A stretch of DNA of 64,000 nt from Polytrichum commune (taxonomy: Eukaryota; Streptophyta; Polytrichopsida; Polytrichales; Polytrichaceae), in contig OX485806.1 in assembly GCA_950295325.1 (NCBI GenBank), forward strand, positions 18,662,001 through 18,726,000. The letters run 5' to 3'. Shown in pieces: positions 47,715-59,400 of this stretch (the first letter of the stretch is position 1; each line of letters starts with the position of its first letter). The notes beneath the pieces were generated by a model. The model searched no databases. It was not told the DNA's origin and saw only the letters and a program-made list of their open reading frames with translations. A program made the position numbers and the translations under genes.

Positions 47715-48180
47715 GTGTTATTCGGTTAGTTTTTTCATGCTCACCCAATATTTTACTCAATAAAGTCACATAACGAAACTTGTGTCATTTCAACAAATCC
47801 GTGATGAAGCATTAACAAAAATTGGAGTGAATATCGGACCTTCCTTCATTTAGTTAAGGCTATCAAAAGTGCATGTATGTGGGCTATTTAAATGAATACA
47901 TTAGTCTCCCCAATTTTGTTAAGTCTCAAGTCTGAAGTATTTTGTAAGATTTGAGTTTGGGGGTGCACTCTTCACTGAGAGTGGAGCCACGTGCATGCAA
48001 GAGTCCTATATACATCATTGTTATGACCAAATACCCATCTCATAGTATAGTTGTAAGCCAAACTCTCATCAAAGACTTTTTCATACACCCACACAGTACC
48101 ATACAAGTTAGTATGTTGAGTGCATGCCTCAATACTTTGAGGATGTAACCTAGTCCAATCTCTTTCAAACATATATTACC
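47715..48180 (+). mobile_element. Long degenerate MITE, 47.7 kb
   Basis: It begins CATGGGTGTTATTCGG and shares AACGAAACTTGTGTCATT and TAACCTAGTCCAATCTCTTT with the 9.29 kb family. It has extra internal DNA and loses the right end at a C-tract (about 48178). The rest of 47340-47715 shows no gene and no recognised repeat. Confidence 0.5.
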
Positions 48181-48480
48181 CCCCCCCCCCCCAACCCTTC
48201 CTTATATGTACCTAGAGCAACACCTAATCACAAATGCCTTATTTTAACATTGTTGCCCAAGTTTTTGAAGGTCATTTAGAGAAGGGGGGGGGTCACTAAA
48301 CATGGTCCATGGTGTATAATGTGGATGAACAAAAGGGTATTTGATCAAAATCTAGCTTTAAACTATATACATATGCGATGGGTATTGTTCAACCTAGTTT
48401 TGTGGAAATATTTAGGGAAGTGTCATGGTAGTATGAATTTTAGGGGTATATGTAGATATATGTATTATAACGAAACCCCT

Positions 48481-48665
48481 CCCCGATAACATTATAAAGC
48501 AATGTACGTTTGTTTATGTGGGCCCTGAGAATATAACCATGGGATGTGCCAACCTAGTGCAAGGAGACTCGTAACAAGTACGAATCTACACTAGGTTGGG
48601 GCATCCCACGTTTAAATTCTCATGGCTCATATGAACAACGCACACTGCTTAATAATGTTATGCCC
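48481..48665. repeat. Long imperfect hairpin
   Basis: Arms 48481-48559 and 48589-48665 pair over about 78 bases with scattered mismatches. The best part is GGGATGTGCCAACCTAGTG against CACTAGGTTGGGGCATCCC. The loop is about 29 bases. The outer ends abut C-tracts, as in the small transposons of this window, so a MITE is the simplest reading; a hairpin RNA precursor is possible. Confidence 0.75.
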
Positions 48666-49309
48666 CCCCCCCCCCCCTAAAGCTTATATAACGAGGAGTT
48701 TATCATACCCAAACATATTTTATACCCCATGTTGCCATTGTTATCTTCCGTCATTTGCAAAATTGAAGCCTATAAACATAAATGAGACAATTTGCTTTGG
48801 GAAGTCTTAATTGTTTGCAAATATGAGACTTTTATTTAGTATATAATTTGCATATCTCGTCTTCTTTTTGGTCATTTATTTATATATTTATTCTCCTATT
48901 CAAGGGTTTTCTATAAATGGTCCTGCATTCGTGTGGCTCCCCTCCCCTCCCTTTCAAAGTTGAGTTACTTTAACTATTGTAGTTGGTAGCTTTTTGAGCT
49001 TATATTTGATGTTTGTATTGCCTTAAGTCTATTAGCTTATCCAATTCCAAAAATGAAAAAAATCTCACACGTTCCAATTTATAATCATAAGGACATGTAT
49101 CCAATTGAAGTATGTGATGTACTTGATGTTTATTCTTAAGAATTGCACTTCTTAAAAGTCATGGCACTTATTTTATGAAAACATATTATATTCAAATTTG
49201 TGGTCCACCTCCAAAGGAAATGGATGTCCTAACTTACCTCTTGCACCCTATGTGATGGCCTTGAATGAATTCACATTTGTGGGTGTTGTAGTACACCTCG
49301 GGGTGATCA

Positions 49310-50420
49310 CACCCCCTTACGTTTTGCAGCCACATGCGATAATGAGGTATCTAATGAGGGGATATTTATGAGCCTTTCAGTATTTTTTCTCTCCCTATTT
49401 GTAGATAAAGAAACTACTTTGACGTATTTTCTAGAACCCTATATTTAGTTGTAAGTGTTTATAGAGGCTAATTTTTGGCACAATTTTTATTTAATAAATC
49501 GTACAAGTACCAAATAGTGGACATAGTACTATAGCATTGCGAAACCGACTATGTGAGCAACAAACATTCCATACCATTCAAATTATCATTCATTTGGTTT
49601 TAATTAGTAATACCAATCTCAAATCATTCAAAGTACCGTTCAAAACACAACCAATAACACTTTAAGACTAGTTAAAGGATTACCAATAAACATGGAGATA
49701 ACAAAATATACAAGCTGAAATAAACAAGCATCCAAAGAGGTCCCACATGTTCAATGTTGTTACAGACCCCAACAGCCAATGAGGAGCACTAGCACATTCT
49801 TTTCCTCAAAAAAAATCCCATGACATTTCCCTCCATACTAACACGCTTGATTCAAATTTGGACAAAAACTACACACTTCTTCATCCAAGTAGTCAAATCC
49901 ATAACTATTCTACTAAATTTCAAATCTCAAATATAGTCTCAAATATACCCCTTCGTGTATCCATAATGAAGAGAAACCTTTATGGAATTAAATTGAGCCC
50001 TCCATCTTCTTTAATGAAGCAAAATGTGGTCCCTTACGCATGTTATATTGTATGAAATTTTTGTTTATAAGAGGTTTTAACATTAATTTTCCCCCTATAT
50101 TTTATATAGAATTCTTCAAAATTTCACCTCAAATGAATAATAAATACCCTATATTTTATCGCACGTTGTTTCTAAAATACCGCTAGTGCCCCCCTTGAGG
50201 TCTATGACTTTTTTTTTTTTTTTTTTTCTTTTTGATTACTGAAATGAAGGAATTATCCATCACCCTATTTTAGATATAATCATGTAGGGGACATATATTC
50301 CAATGCTATGGTAGATCTAAGGAAATTATAAAATTTACCCTAAACGAATTAAATTCACCCTATTTTTTTATCTCACGTAATTTTCTAAAATTCTGATAGT
50401 CACCTCCCTGAGTAGTACAC
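49310..50420 (-). repeat. Repeat inverted relative to 5.7-6.6 kb
   Basis: Reverse-orientation partner of 5710-6560. It contains a T-tract (50209-50228) and a C-tract. The short reading frame at 49858-50055 lies between the matching parts and resembles no known protein. Confidence 0.6.
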
Positions 50421-53020
50421 AAGTTGAAAGCCCGCACTTCATACTTGAGTTTCCCTCGAAAAAATGGATACTTCTTGAGTGTCAAAATGAGGGCTTCAAA
50501 AAACCATGATTGTCACTTTATTTTGAAGCATGTTCTACCTGAATGCTTTTTGCATTGTACAACCCAAATACCAAGGCTTGCAAATAAATCATTTTGATTG
50601 ACTTTATCAATGAAACTGTGCCAAAAACTTGAATCCAAATGCAAAGAAAGAATCAAGGTTCAGCCACACTTCCCGATTATGTTGTGCATGTATTGCCCAG
50701 TTAAGAGAATTAGCTACGAGATAGCTACATTGCTCGGTTATGAGGAGGTTAACCTGTATGAGGGTAAATCAATCTCATGTTTACACCACCCAGTTAGAAT
50801 TAAAGTTTAAATAAGGTCATCAAACTAGAAGTTAGCTAGCTTTTTGGACCTTGTTTTTAGTGAAGAAATCTTAACTCGTCCATACCATTAATGCTAACCA
50901 ACTTTTACCAATGATTAGCCCTCTTTTTTTCCTGAATGTCCGCCTCTTAATTTCCCCATCTTTTTCCCATTCCACAACAATGTGGACCACACTATTTATT
51001 CCAACATCCTAAATTAGGATAAATGTTTAACTAATAAATATAATTTTAACGATAAAATTATATTACAATATCACTTGCAATGTTTAATCTAGATAATTAG
51101 TTTAATTTGGTTCTACTTATAATCATATTCTTTATTATGCTCTTATTACAAAGAAACACAAATTGTGTGGGCCACAAAATTATATTTTACCATAATTAGT
51201 GTCACGTTTAAAAGGTGGGCAAGTTGAGAATCTTTTTAGTTGGTCAACCTTTAAAAGTCCTTCTTTGTATTGGTCAACCTTTGGTTAGTTGTAACCATGA
51301 TGTGCATGCATGGGACTAGTTAACTACCAAATTAGTAAGTTGATTCTCACGAACTTGTATTGTTAGTCAATTCCCTAATCAGGTGATGGGGCTAATTTGG
51401 CCATGATTTTAGTTAGCTAGAACTTGGGTTCACGCTTGGGTTAGCTAATCTTCATTGACTCGTAGTTAGCTAATCTTCTTAACTAGGTGGTTTAACTAGA
51501 CCCTTAAGAGCGAAGACTTCAACGGCATTGTGCATCATTGGCAAATGTTTCCATCTTGTTCATTTGATATTAAGACACATTTAATAAACCACCTAGGAGA
51601 TGGATAATCTGCACAACAACAAAATTTACGTCAATGGCACATAAATCTCATGTTCTTTACTTATGTTGGTGAAATAAATTATGAACAATATGTGTTATTA
51701 TGATGTGAATATATACATTAAAAAAAGATCAAACTAGATTCCACACCCCATAGTCTCGAGGGGGGGCAGTGTGTTAAAAAATTAAGGATATAGGTGCGAA
51801 CAACCACTATTTTATAGGGGGGTATTACTTTCAATTCTCTTATTTTTTTCACATGCTATCATTATAAAATTTTCTACTTTGGGTTAATAGAAAAATGGCT
51901 TGCATTACTTATAATTCCAAATTATCTATTATTCCATACCCTATAGTACTTTAAAGATGTCCAGTGCCATTTTTGATACCCTATATTACTCTTAAGTCCA
52001 TTTATAAATTTTTGTCCCCATGTTTTTAAAATACCCTATCATTTGTTCGCATGTATATTGCTACTCCAACCAATGACTACCCCCCCCCCCGAGCCCATAG
52101 TCTCGTTTTTATGGGAGTTGTGGGCTACCTAGGTTCCTTGTTATTTGTACATCAAATTTAGAAGACTATCAAGTGACATTATTTATTATTATTTTAATTT
52201 CATATAATAATAATAATAATGAATATTTTTCCGGTAACAACATTTTGAGGCTTATTTGAAAATTTCCCATTTAATTTTTATGCATAATATCATCAATTAT
52301 GCATAAGACGCATCATTTATGTTTTAAACAAATATATTCTTTCTCTTTGGTTACATGCAAATATATTTTAGCAAAGATTCAAAGAAAGTGTGCATTGATT
52401 ATCCCAATCAACGAGGGATGGCTAATCCTAGTGTGTGTGGGAAATTAGTGAAGGTGATACTAAAAAAAATTATGCGAAAAATGAGTTCCACCAAAAGACG
52501 CAAGAAGTATTGTTCATCTTTGTGATGTTCGTTGAATATAATTGTTATAGGAGCACTATTCAGTAATGATATTAGCAATATTAATCTTGGCACTACTCAC
52601 TAACAAGGACGTGTTTGTATAATTCTTTGGTTAATCACTCTACCCGGGGGGTGGACTCTCCACCAAAAACCTAAATGATGTACGTAAGTCATTATCAAAT
52701 TTAACCCCATATATACAAGAAATTTAAGAGCAAAAAAGAATGTATACATACTAACAATAGGCTAGAAAATGGACTCATGTATTCATACTAAGCATTTTGA
52801 TTTAATGTGATAAATGCCTCCAATACATATACAAAATATAAATAAATAAACAAAAACCTTACTACATATAATCCACTCTTGCTTTTCAATGAGAAACGTA
52901 TTGACCCTACTTGATAATCTAGTATTAATTCTACTATGTTTCATCGTAATTTAATTTCAAGTTCCTCCAAAGAAAACTCACTCAAGTCTAATGCTTTAAT
53001 CTATACATGCGTAGCACACC
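50421..53020. other. AT-rich DNA, no gene recognised
   Basis: Apart from the G-tract element at 51755-52093 and a G-rich repeat piece at about 52640-52740 (GGGGGGTGGACTCT, shared with 4.44 and 39.95 kb), nothing is recognisable. GTTAGCTAA-like words recur at 50.8-51.5 kb without a regular period. Confidence 0.45.
51755..52093 (-). mobile_element. G-tract-ended transposon, copy 2
   Basis: Reverse-orientation copy of 16616-16954, also 339 bases. It is flanked by CCCATAGT (51747-51754 and 52094-52101). The ends are CTCGAGGGGGGGCAGTG and GACTAC, then a C-run and GAG. High similarity to copy 1 suggests recent movement. Eight-base duplications are typical of the hAT superfamily. Confidence 0.88.
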
Positions 53021-53530
53021 TTAGGGCCACTTCACACACGAGCCAAGAGCCGTGACCATGATATTGTCAGAGCCCAAAATAAGTGTCGAAAGGTTGTCCA
53101 AGACACTTCCAAAATCATGTAGTGTGGTCAAAGGCCCTCAAGTATAGTGTGAAGTCATATATGATCGGACCCTCAACCAAGTGTTATTTCAATGAATTTC
53201 TACTCATGTGGGATCCTCAAACATGATAAAATAAAATAAATCAACAGTGGTGAGATTTTGGAGTGCCATGGTCTCCCGGTTTTGTGTTAGACCTACCTCC
53301 AAGAGGTGGTTTTTGCAAATAGTCCAAGTGACCATGAAACGTAATCCATTCGATACCATGTGGGAATCCATGTAGACTTTACATCCATCCTGCACTCACT
53401 TACTCCGTTGGTCCCTCAAGCGTGGTGTGAAGCGAACTTGGACCAGCTCCACTTTTTTTCCACCAATGAGAGTGCTTGGATTGCAACAGTCACGGGCCCT
53501 CAGTCTCGTGTGTGAAGGTGCCCTGAGTAT
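53021..53530. mobile_element. Element with CACTTCACACACGAG inverted ends
   Basis: The left end CTTAGGGCCACTTCACACAC and the reversed right end CTCAGGGCACCTTCACACAC continue together into CGAG and a CCGTGAC segment. The element is about 510 bases. A clear target duplication is not visible. Half of it is also present at 31345-31525. Confidence 0.55.
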
Positions 53531-56478
53531 GAATGTCTTCATACTGAGGAAGGCTCATTTGCTTGGAACAAGCTCGTGAAGTTGGTAACAAAAACATGCA
53601 TCAAGCAAATCCAACATCAAGATCTTTAATGAGCTAATTCCAAAAACAAGCCAACATTTTCCAGCATCATGGCTCATTATCTGCACATATTTTTTGAGCA
53701 TTTTCCCCACTTTGATTGATATGCAAATAAGATGTAAAATGACAATCCAACTCTAGAAAGTTGGTTACTTGAATATATTAACCATTTCTTCTTGGAGAAG
53801 ATCACTTGAAACAATTCCGCGGTAATTTCTTTTGTATATTGTCTCATCTATTCCTTTTCCAGATATGCTATCAACATGTTTCAACAAAAATTGCCTCATT
53901 GCCTATGCAACCATTGCACCCAAGGTGGCAACTCTTCTTTCGAAACAACTCTTTATTATTTATTTCTAATGCATTTAAAAAATTACAATTTGTTATTATG
54001 GAAAGACAAACAACATATGTAGAAAGAGGACATTGAGAGGAATCCAATGACACGATAAATGTTCAAATCATAAAAGTTTTGGACCTCCAAATTTTATTTT
54101 TATAAATTATTAGAAGTAGTTATTCTTATGTAGAGATCACCATCCAAACCCCCAGCCTTATATTTCCGTTCTTAGAATATATATATATATATTCAAGGAA
54201 GGGCAACTTCCAAGGGACTTAGGGTAGGGTGTAGGGTCCAAGGTTTGAGGGCCACGAGGGGCTTGGGCATAGTGTTGTTGGTGTTGTGTATGACTCGTGT
54301 TTGAGTGAGGGAAATGGGTGATAGATTATGCACATGATGAGTCTAGATTATAGAGCAATAGACGAGTCCCTAATTGAAGCATAAACAACAACAACAACAA
54401 CAACAAACATGTTTTCCTTGAATTAGGTCATGAAGAAAACATGAGAGCTTTTAATTTCTCTTGATTCATGACCACTAAGCATGATGAAGTTGTTCCCAAG
54501 TTGTTTCTCTTGTAAAACTTCAAAGTTGACTTCACATGTGTATCTTCTTGTTTTTAAATGCCTTGCAAATCCTAGTTAAGCCAACCTTCACATATAAATA
54601 GTATATCATATGATTTCCAGACTGGTGCAAAGGAGGTTGGAGATCACAATCTAATCCCATCAATATGCAATTGCATGTTTAGTCCATTTCACATATTACA
54701 TAAAAATAATATTGTAACTTTGGATGTGCAAATGAATATTGATTTGTATCTACGTTCCTGGCCGATGTCTTAATAATCCATCAAATTCTAGTGTTTGATT
54801 ATGTCCAAGTCCGAACTTTATGTGTGCTCTACCTAGCTAAATGATTGTACGAGTATATATAACTCCCATAGAACTCATGTAACAACTTCAAATGGATCAA
54901 GCATTTCTAAGTTTCAAGTTGTTCTCATGGTAAGCAAATTCTCATTTATAACTTATTAGAATTAGCAAGTGCATCTTTTTCTTTTCTTCCAAATCTCTTA
55001 TTATAACTTATAATAAACTTATTATGATTTTTTTAGTATAAATTTCAACTTCAATTCCTCTTCTTAAGCCAGTGACCCTTGCTTCTTATACATGTTTTGT
55101 CACCTTGGGCCTTTGCGCGACCATCGATAATCCAAACCCCACTACACAACTTCACTTTTATCCTTCTAGTTTTTTTTAATGTTAGATTGAAATTTGTAAA
55201 ATCAACCAAAATATACTCTCAAATGTCATTGTTATCATAGGTTTCAATAATAAAAATTAGTTGACATCCCATGCTTCCCTGAACGCATGATCCCTCTCCA
55301 TTAGCTACAAATATATGGACTAACTCCATGTGTTAAATTGTTCACATGTATTATAATGCATAAACATCAACAACTTAGAGTAGGTGAACTCTATCCTCAT
55401 CTCTATTCATTTTCATACAAGCAAAAATATCATACGCCCCAAATTTTGGCCTGTGAAAACAACGACTTTTTTGAACAACTCTTAATAGAATATTAAGTTT
55501 GGCACAAAAAAAGAGCATAATTACGGCAGTAACGTGGAATAACCCTGTAGGCCCATAATGTTTATTCCAAATGCCTTACTCATACTAGAAATCTCAAGTA
55601 AGTTTAATGCACCCATATATGATTAACCCTCATATTCTTTCCAACCCCAATGCCTTTCTCAATATTTTCAAATGCAAAAAACAAACAAACAAGAGAATGT
55701 GGTTGTGCCACGAGCAACTCTATCCTAAAATGACATTTTAAAAGTAAATACTTTTCATTACTGGCTCTTTTCATATTGAATTGGAAATACCACTGAGCAT
55801 TCACTAAGATTCCCACTCACTGTGCTTCACCAAACCTTATCCGTTAACTTATGACATGCATTACTTGGACTCTATCACCACTCAAAGACAATCTCCACAA
55901 TGCCTCTATCCCATGATATAGGCAGTCACATTACACCTTCATTGCGCTTGCTGTATGAAAACTCTGTATTTTAGACTCAAAAAGCCTATGAAACCAAATT
56001 CAAAAACAGTCGCGTGCAACATCGGACACAAAGACACCACACCCGCACGCAATATTATGATTGTAAGAGTCACTTCCATCACACACAGTGTGTGCACAAT
56101 CTGCTCCACAATCATATATTGCTTCCAAAATTGTTGAACATCAAAGTTTGTTGTACATCTTTGTACACTCTATTGCCGCTTCCTCTCGTGGTCGATCGCT
56201 AGCTGTAAACCAGTCACTCTATTGTCACTTCTCGACTCAGTGTCTGCGGCAACGTATCAGCAACTATGTGAGTTTGATCATATACCTTGAAACATACAAA
56301 ATACCAATCCAAGCTTTGTGACACCTTGGTTGATCGATCAGGTCCCTCCGGTATTCTACAGCTACATCCTAAGTACATTCACTTCTGAACTCTTACATGG
56401 GTTTACATTTGAGTTATCGTTCGATTGTGGTCAAGGGCGAAGCATCTCTCTCTCTCTCTCTCGCTCGCTCGTTGTTCT
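53531..56478. other. Downstream flank of the membrane-protein gene
   Basis: No gene was recognised. It contains an (AAC)n run (54384-54407), a short (AT)n run at 54178-54192 and the probable 3' untranslated region near 56.2-56.48 kb. Small frames at 55.9-56.65 kb are not conserved in character and partly overlap the last exon in antisense. Confidence 0.4.
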
Positions 56479-59400
56479 TCACTTGACTCGGGTGGGTCCG
56501 AAATCCTGTGCGTATATGGTACCCATGTACCACTGGTGTGTGTTGCGATGGTTCGTGAGAACCCAAGCGGCCGTCAAGAGGGTCAAGCCTATGGACACGA
56601 GTAACAGTGGAATCCATAGGTGCCTCAAACCGGATTTCAACGGATTGCATCTCTGATTAACGAACGTTTCGAACGTATCGTACACGAAGGAGCAGTTGGC
56701 GAGACCGCTGATTGTTGGGATGATGTTCAAAAGGCTCTGAGCTCCTGCAGACATAAATCAAACGAGTGAATCCAATTAGCAGTGATTGTCATGGCAGGCA
56801 ATGAACGGGGAGAACTGACTCTGGTTACAGATGAACCGGTAGAGTTTGAGAAATGATTGACCGGTTCAAATTCAAGACTTCAGGAACATTACCGATCCAT
56901 TTAGAGTAAGTTACAGAATATTCCCCAATCTCATACAGAAAAAACCCGAAAGATGTCAACATGTAACTGATCGGTCTTGGAAACACTCGGATCTCGACCG
57001 ATTATGCCCAAAAATCCTCCCCGGACACTGATGGCAGGGTGTCGCCAATTGTTGTGTTTCCAATTGTTGTATTTGTCTTAAAGTTAGAGCAGGGAAGTAT
57101 GTGAGCCTCCATGTGAATGACCCAGGGTAGATGGGTCTGGAGTGGCTCGTTTTCTTAATCGGATCCCTAGATTTGATTGGTATGTAATTTGGTGAGGACC
57201 AAAGATCAAACATCAGAAAGACACATGTTTAAAAGAGATTGGACTTCGTCTTCAAATATTACTCTACACTCAACATTGAACACAATTGGGAGGACCTGTG
57301 CATCCAGTTAAGAAATCAACAAACATGCACTTTTGATGGCCATAACTAAATCAAGGGAAGTCCGATTCTCAATCCTGTTTTTGCAAATGTTTCATCGTAG
57401 ATTTGCTTATGCACCACGAGTTTTCTTGTGTGAATCTACTCGTTAGAAGTTGGAGAACATGAAAAGCTTACCAAATAACACCCACATACCTTAGAAGTGG
57501 TCAAACATGAATGTGAATTGAGAAAATTATCTATAGTGAAATAGAAACTAGGGGCACAAGGGGGAGCTACATAAGAGGAAGGGAGGGGAGCAAGAGGATC
57601 TTCTCCGAGCCGTTCCTCCAACACTCATAATTGGGTGGTTCATCGCACTAAGGCTACTCAAGATTCGCATATTTGATCAATTAATTGGACATTGTCGCAG
57701 GGAATGGCCACGTTGCATCCATGATAAAATGTTGTGAACACCTGTGTCATGTAGAAAATGTGAATCCGTACATGCAGCGTGCTTTCATCTATGAATTTCA
57801 TTACACCCATGGGTGATTTGTTGTTGCATGTGCAACAAGCGGGTTGCTAGAGGTACACATAAATGATCTCATGTTAAACCGTGGATAGTTTATGAATGTC
57901 AATGAATTCTGGAAACTCTTTACATCAGTACAATGCAAGTAGTGAAGGTTGGATATGGAGAAAATACCATTGGAGAGTTCATAGAGGGTAGTGTTCTCTG
58001 ATTGTGATAACCAACGCCCATCGGTGAAGCATGTTAATGTAGACATGTTTGACAAACACACATAAGGCTGCAACACCTGCAAGGCGCACAAAACATATTA
58101 GGATCGTCTTTCATCATTGAGAGCGACATAGAGGGTTGTGTTGGGGTTCATTGCAACCTGTATTGGGTTAGGTATACTAATTTCCCCAAAAAAGCAAATA
58201 TTTTGCGCCATCATTTAGATGGAGTGCAACACACAACACTACTTTAAAATGCATACACTTAGACAGTAGATGTACGCAAAAGTGAGAAAATGCCATATGT
58301 GGACTATTGATAGGAAATTTCGATCCAAGTACTGATAAATGCGTTATAAAGTGCAGTAAAAAAAAAGAACGCAACAATCTGTATAGAGCGTGGCAAAACT
58401 TTTCCACAACAACAACAAATTGAGCTTCAAAGCCCATACAAGGGTGCATTACAAAACAATGATTAAAACCTCATCTTCATTGACCATTGCAAAACCCTAT
58501 TTATCAAGCTTGTAGTAGCGCGAAAAGGTTAGGAAAATGTGATGTGGGTAGTAGGAACATGGGATGACTTACCACTGGGAGATTGCCGATGGCAATAGTC
58601 CCGTTTGCACAAGTGCCTATGTAGGTGTAATTAGGAGGTCCGCCAATTGGATTACAGATACCAGAAACGGAACCGTTCCCAGTCCCAATGAAGTTGTTGA
58701 ACTGCTGTATACTGGTAACTGTGCTGTTGACCTGCAATTAGGCAACAACACCAAGGTCTTATATCATAAACCTCTAAATTCATATATCAAAATTGACTTC
58801 ACAATGTGTCAGTCACATCAAAGTACAACGTTGAATCAACTTGTACCAAAACATGAAGTTGTGATTTTTGATCCTTTTGTTCCTATATTTGATACTTGGA
58901 AGATATATTAGGTCTAATAGTGAGTTGCATCAATGTTGAATGCCTCATCAACTAAATCTTGAGCTGGCACTGAAGATACACTTAGTAAACAGTGAAGGGT
59001 ATAAATCAACATTGACTCATCGAGATTAAATGTTCGTCACTTGCATTTTGAGATGTAGGCATAGGCCGCATTAAACTCTTACAAAAGATCATGAAATACA
59101 TGGGATCGGAAACATTGGAAACGCACTTCACTCTCTATGTCATATGGTAGTTGGTTCTAAGTTGAAAGACAACAGATGCACCAAAAACCTCTAAATTCGT
59201 ACCAATACATAGTGGCTGATTCACATTGAATCGATGCTTACCAAACCTAGGGTTGCAAGTTTAATCTTTTTGGTTCATTAATCTATCGTAGTTGCAAGAC
59301 CCAGAAGGTTGAACAATGGGTTGAACAAATCACTAGCTAAATGTTGAGTTAGCACGGAAAAGATATTAAACCCTGAAGGGTATGTATTAACATTACCGCA

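Noticed and set aside
48178-48192. C-tract as an assembly error
   Set aside because: Runs may be miscounted, but similar tracts recur at defined ends of several elements, so they are not treated as artefacts.
56318-56754. 112-residue + strand frame
   Set aside because: Antisense to the last membrane-protein exon and its 3' end; the - strand frame has the membrane helix and splice acceptor.
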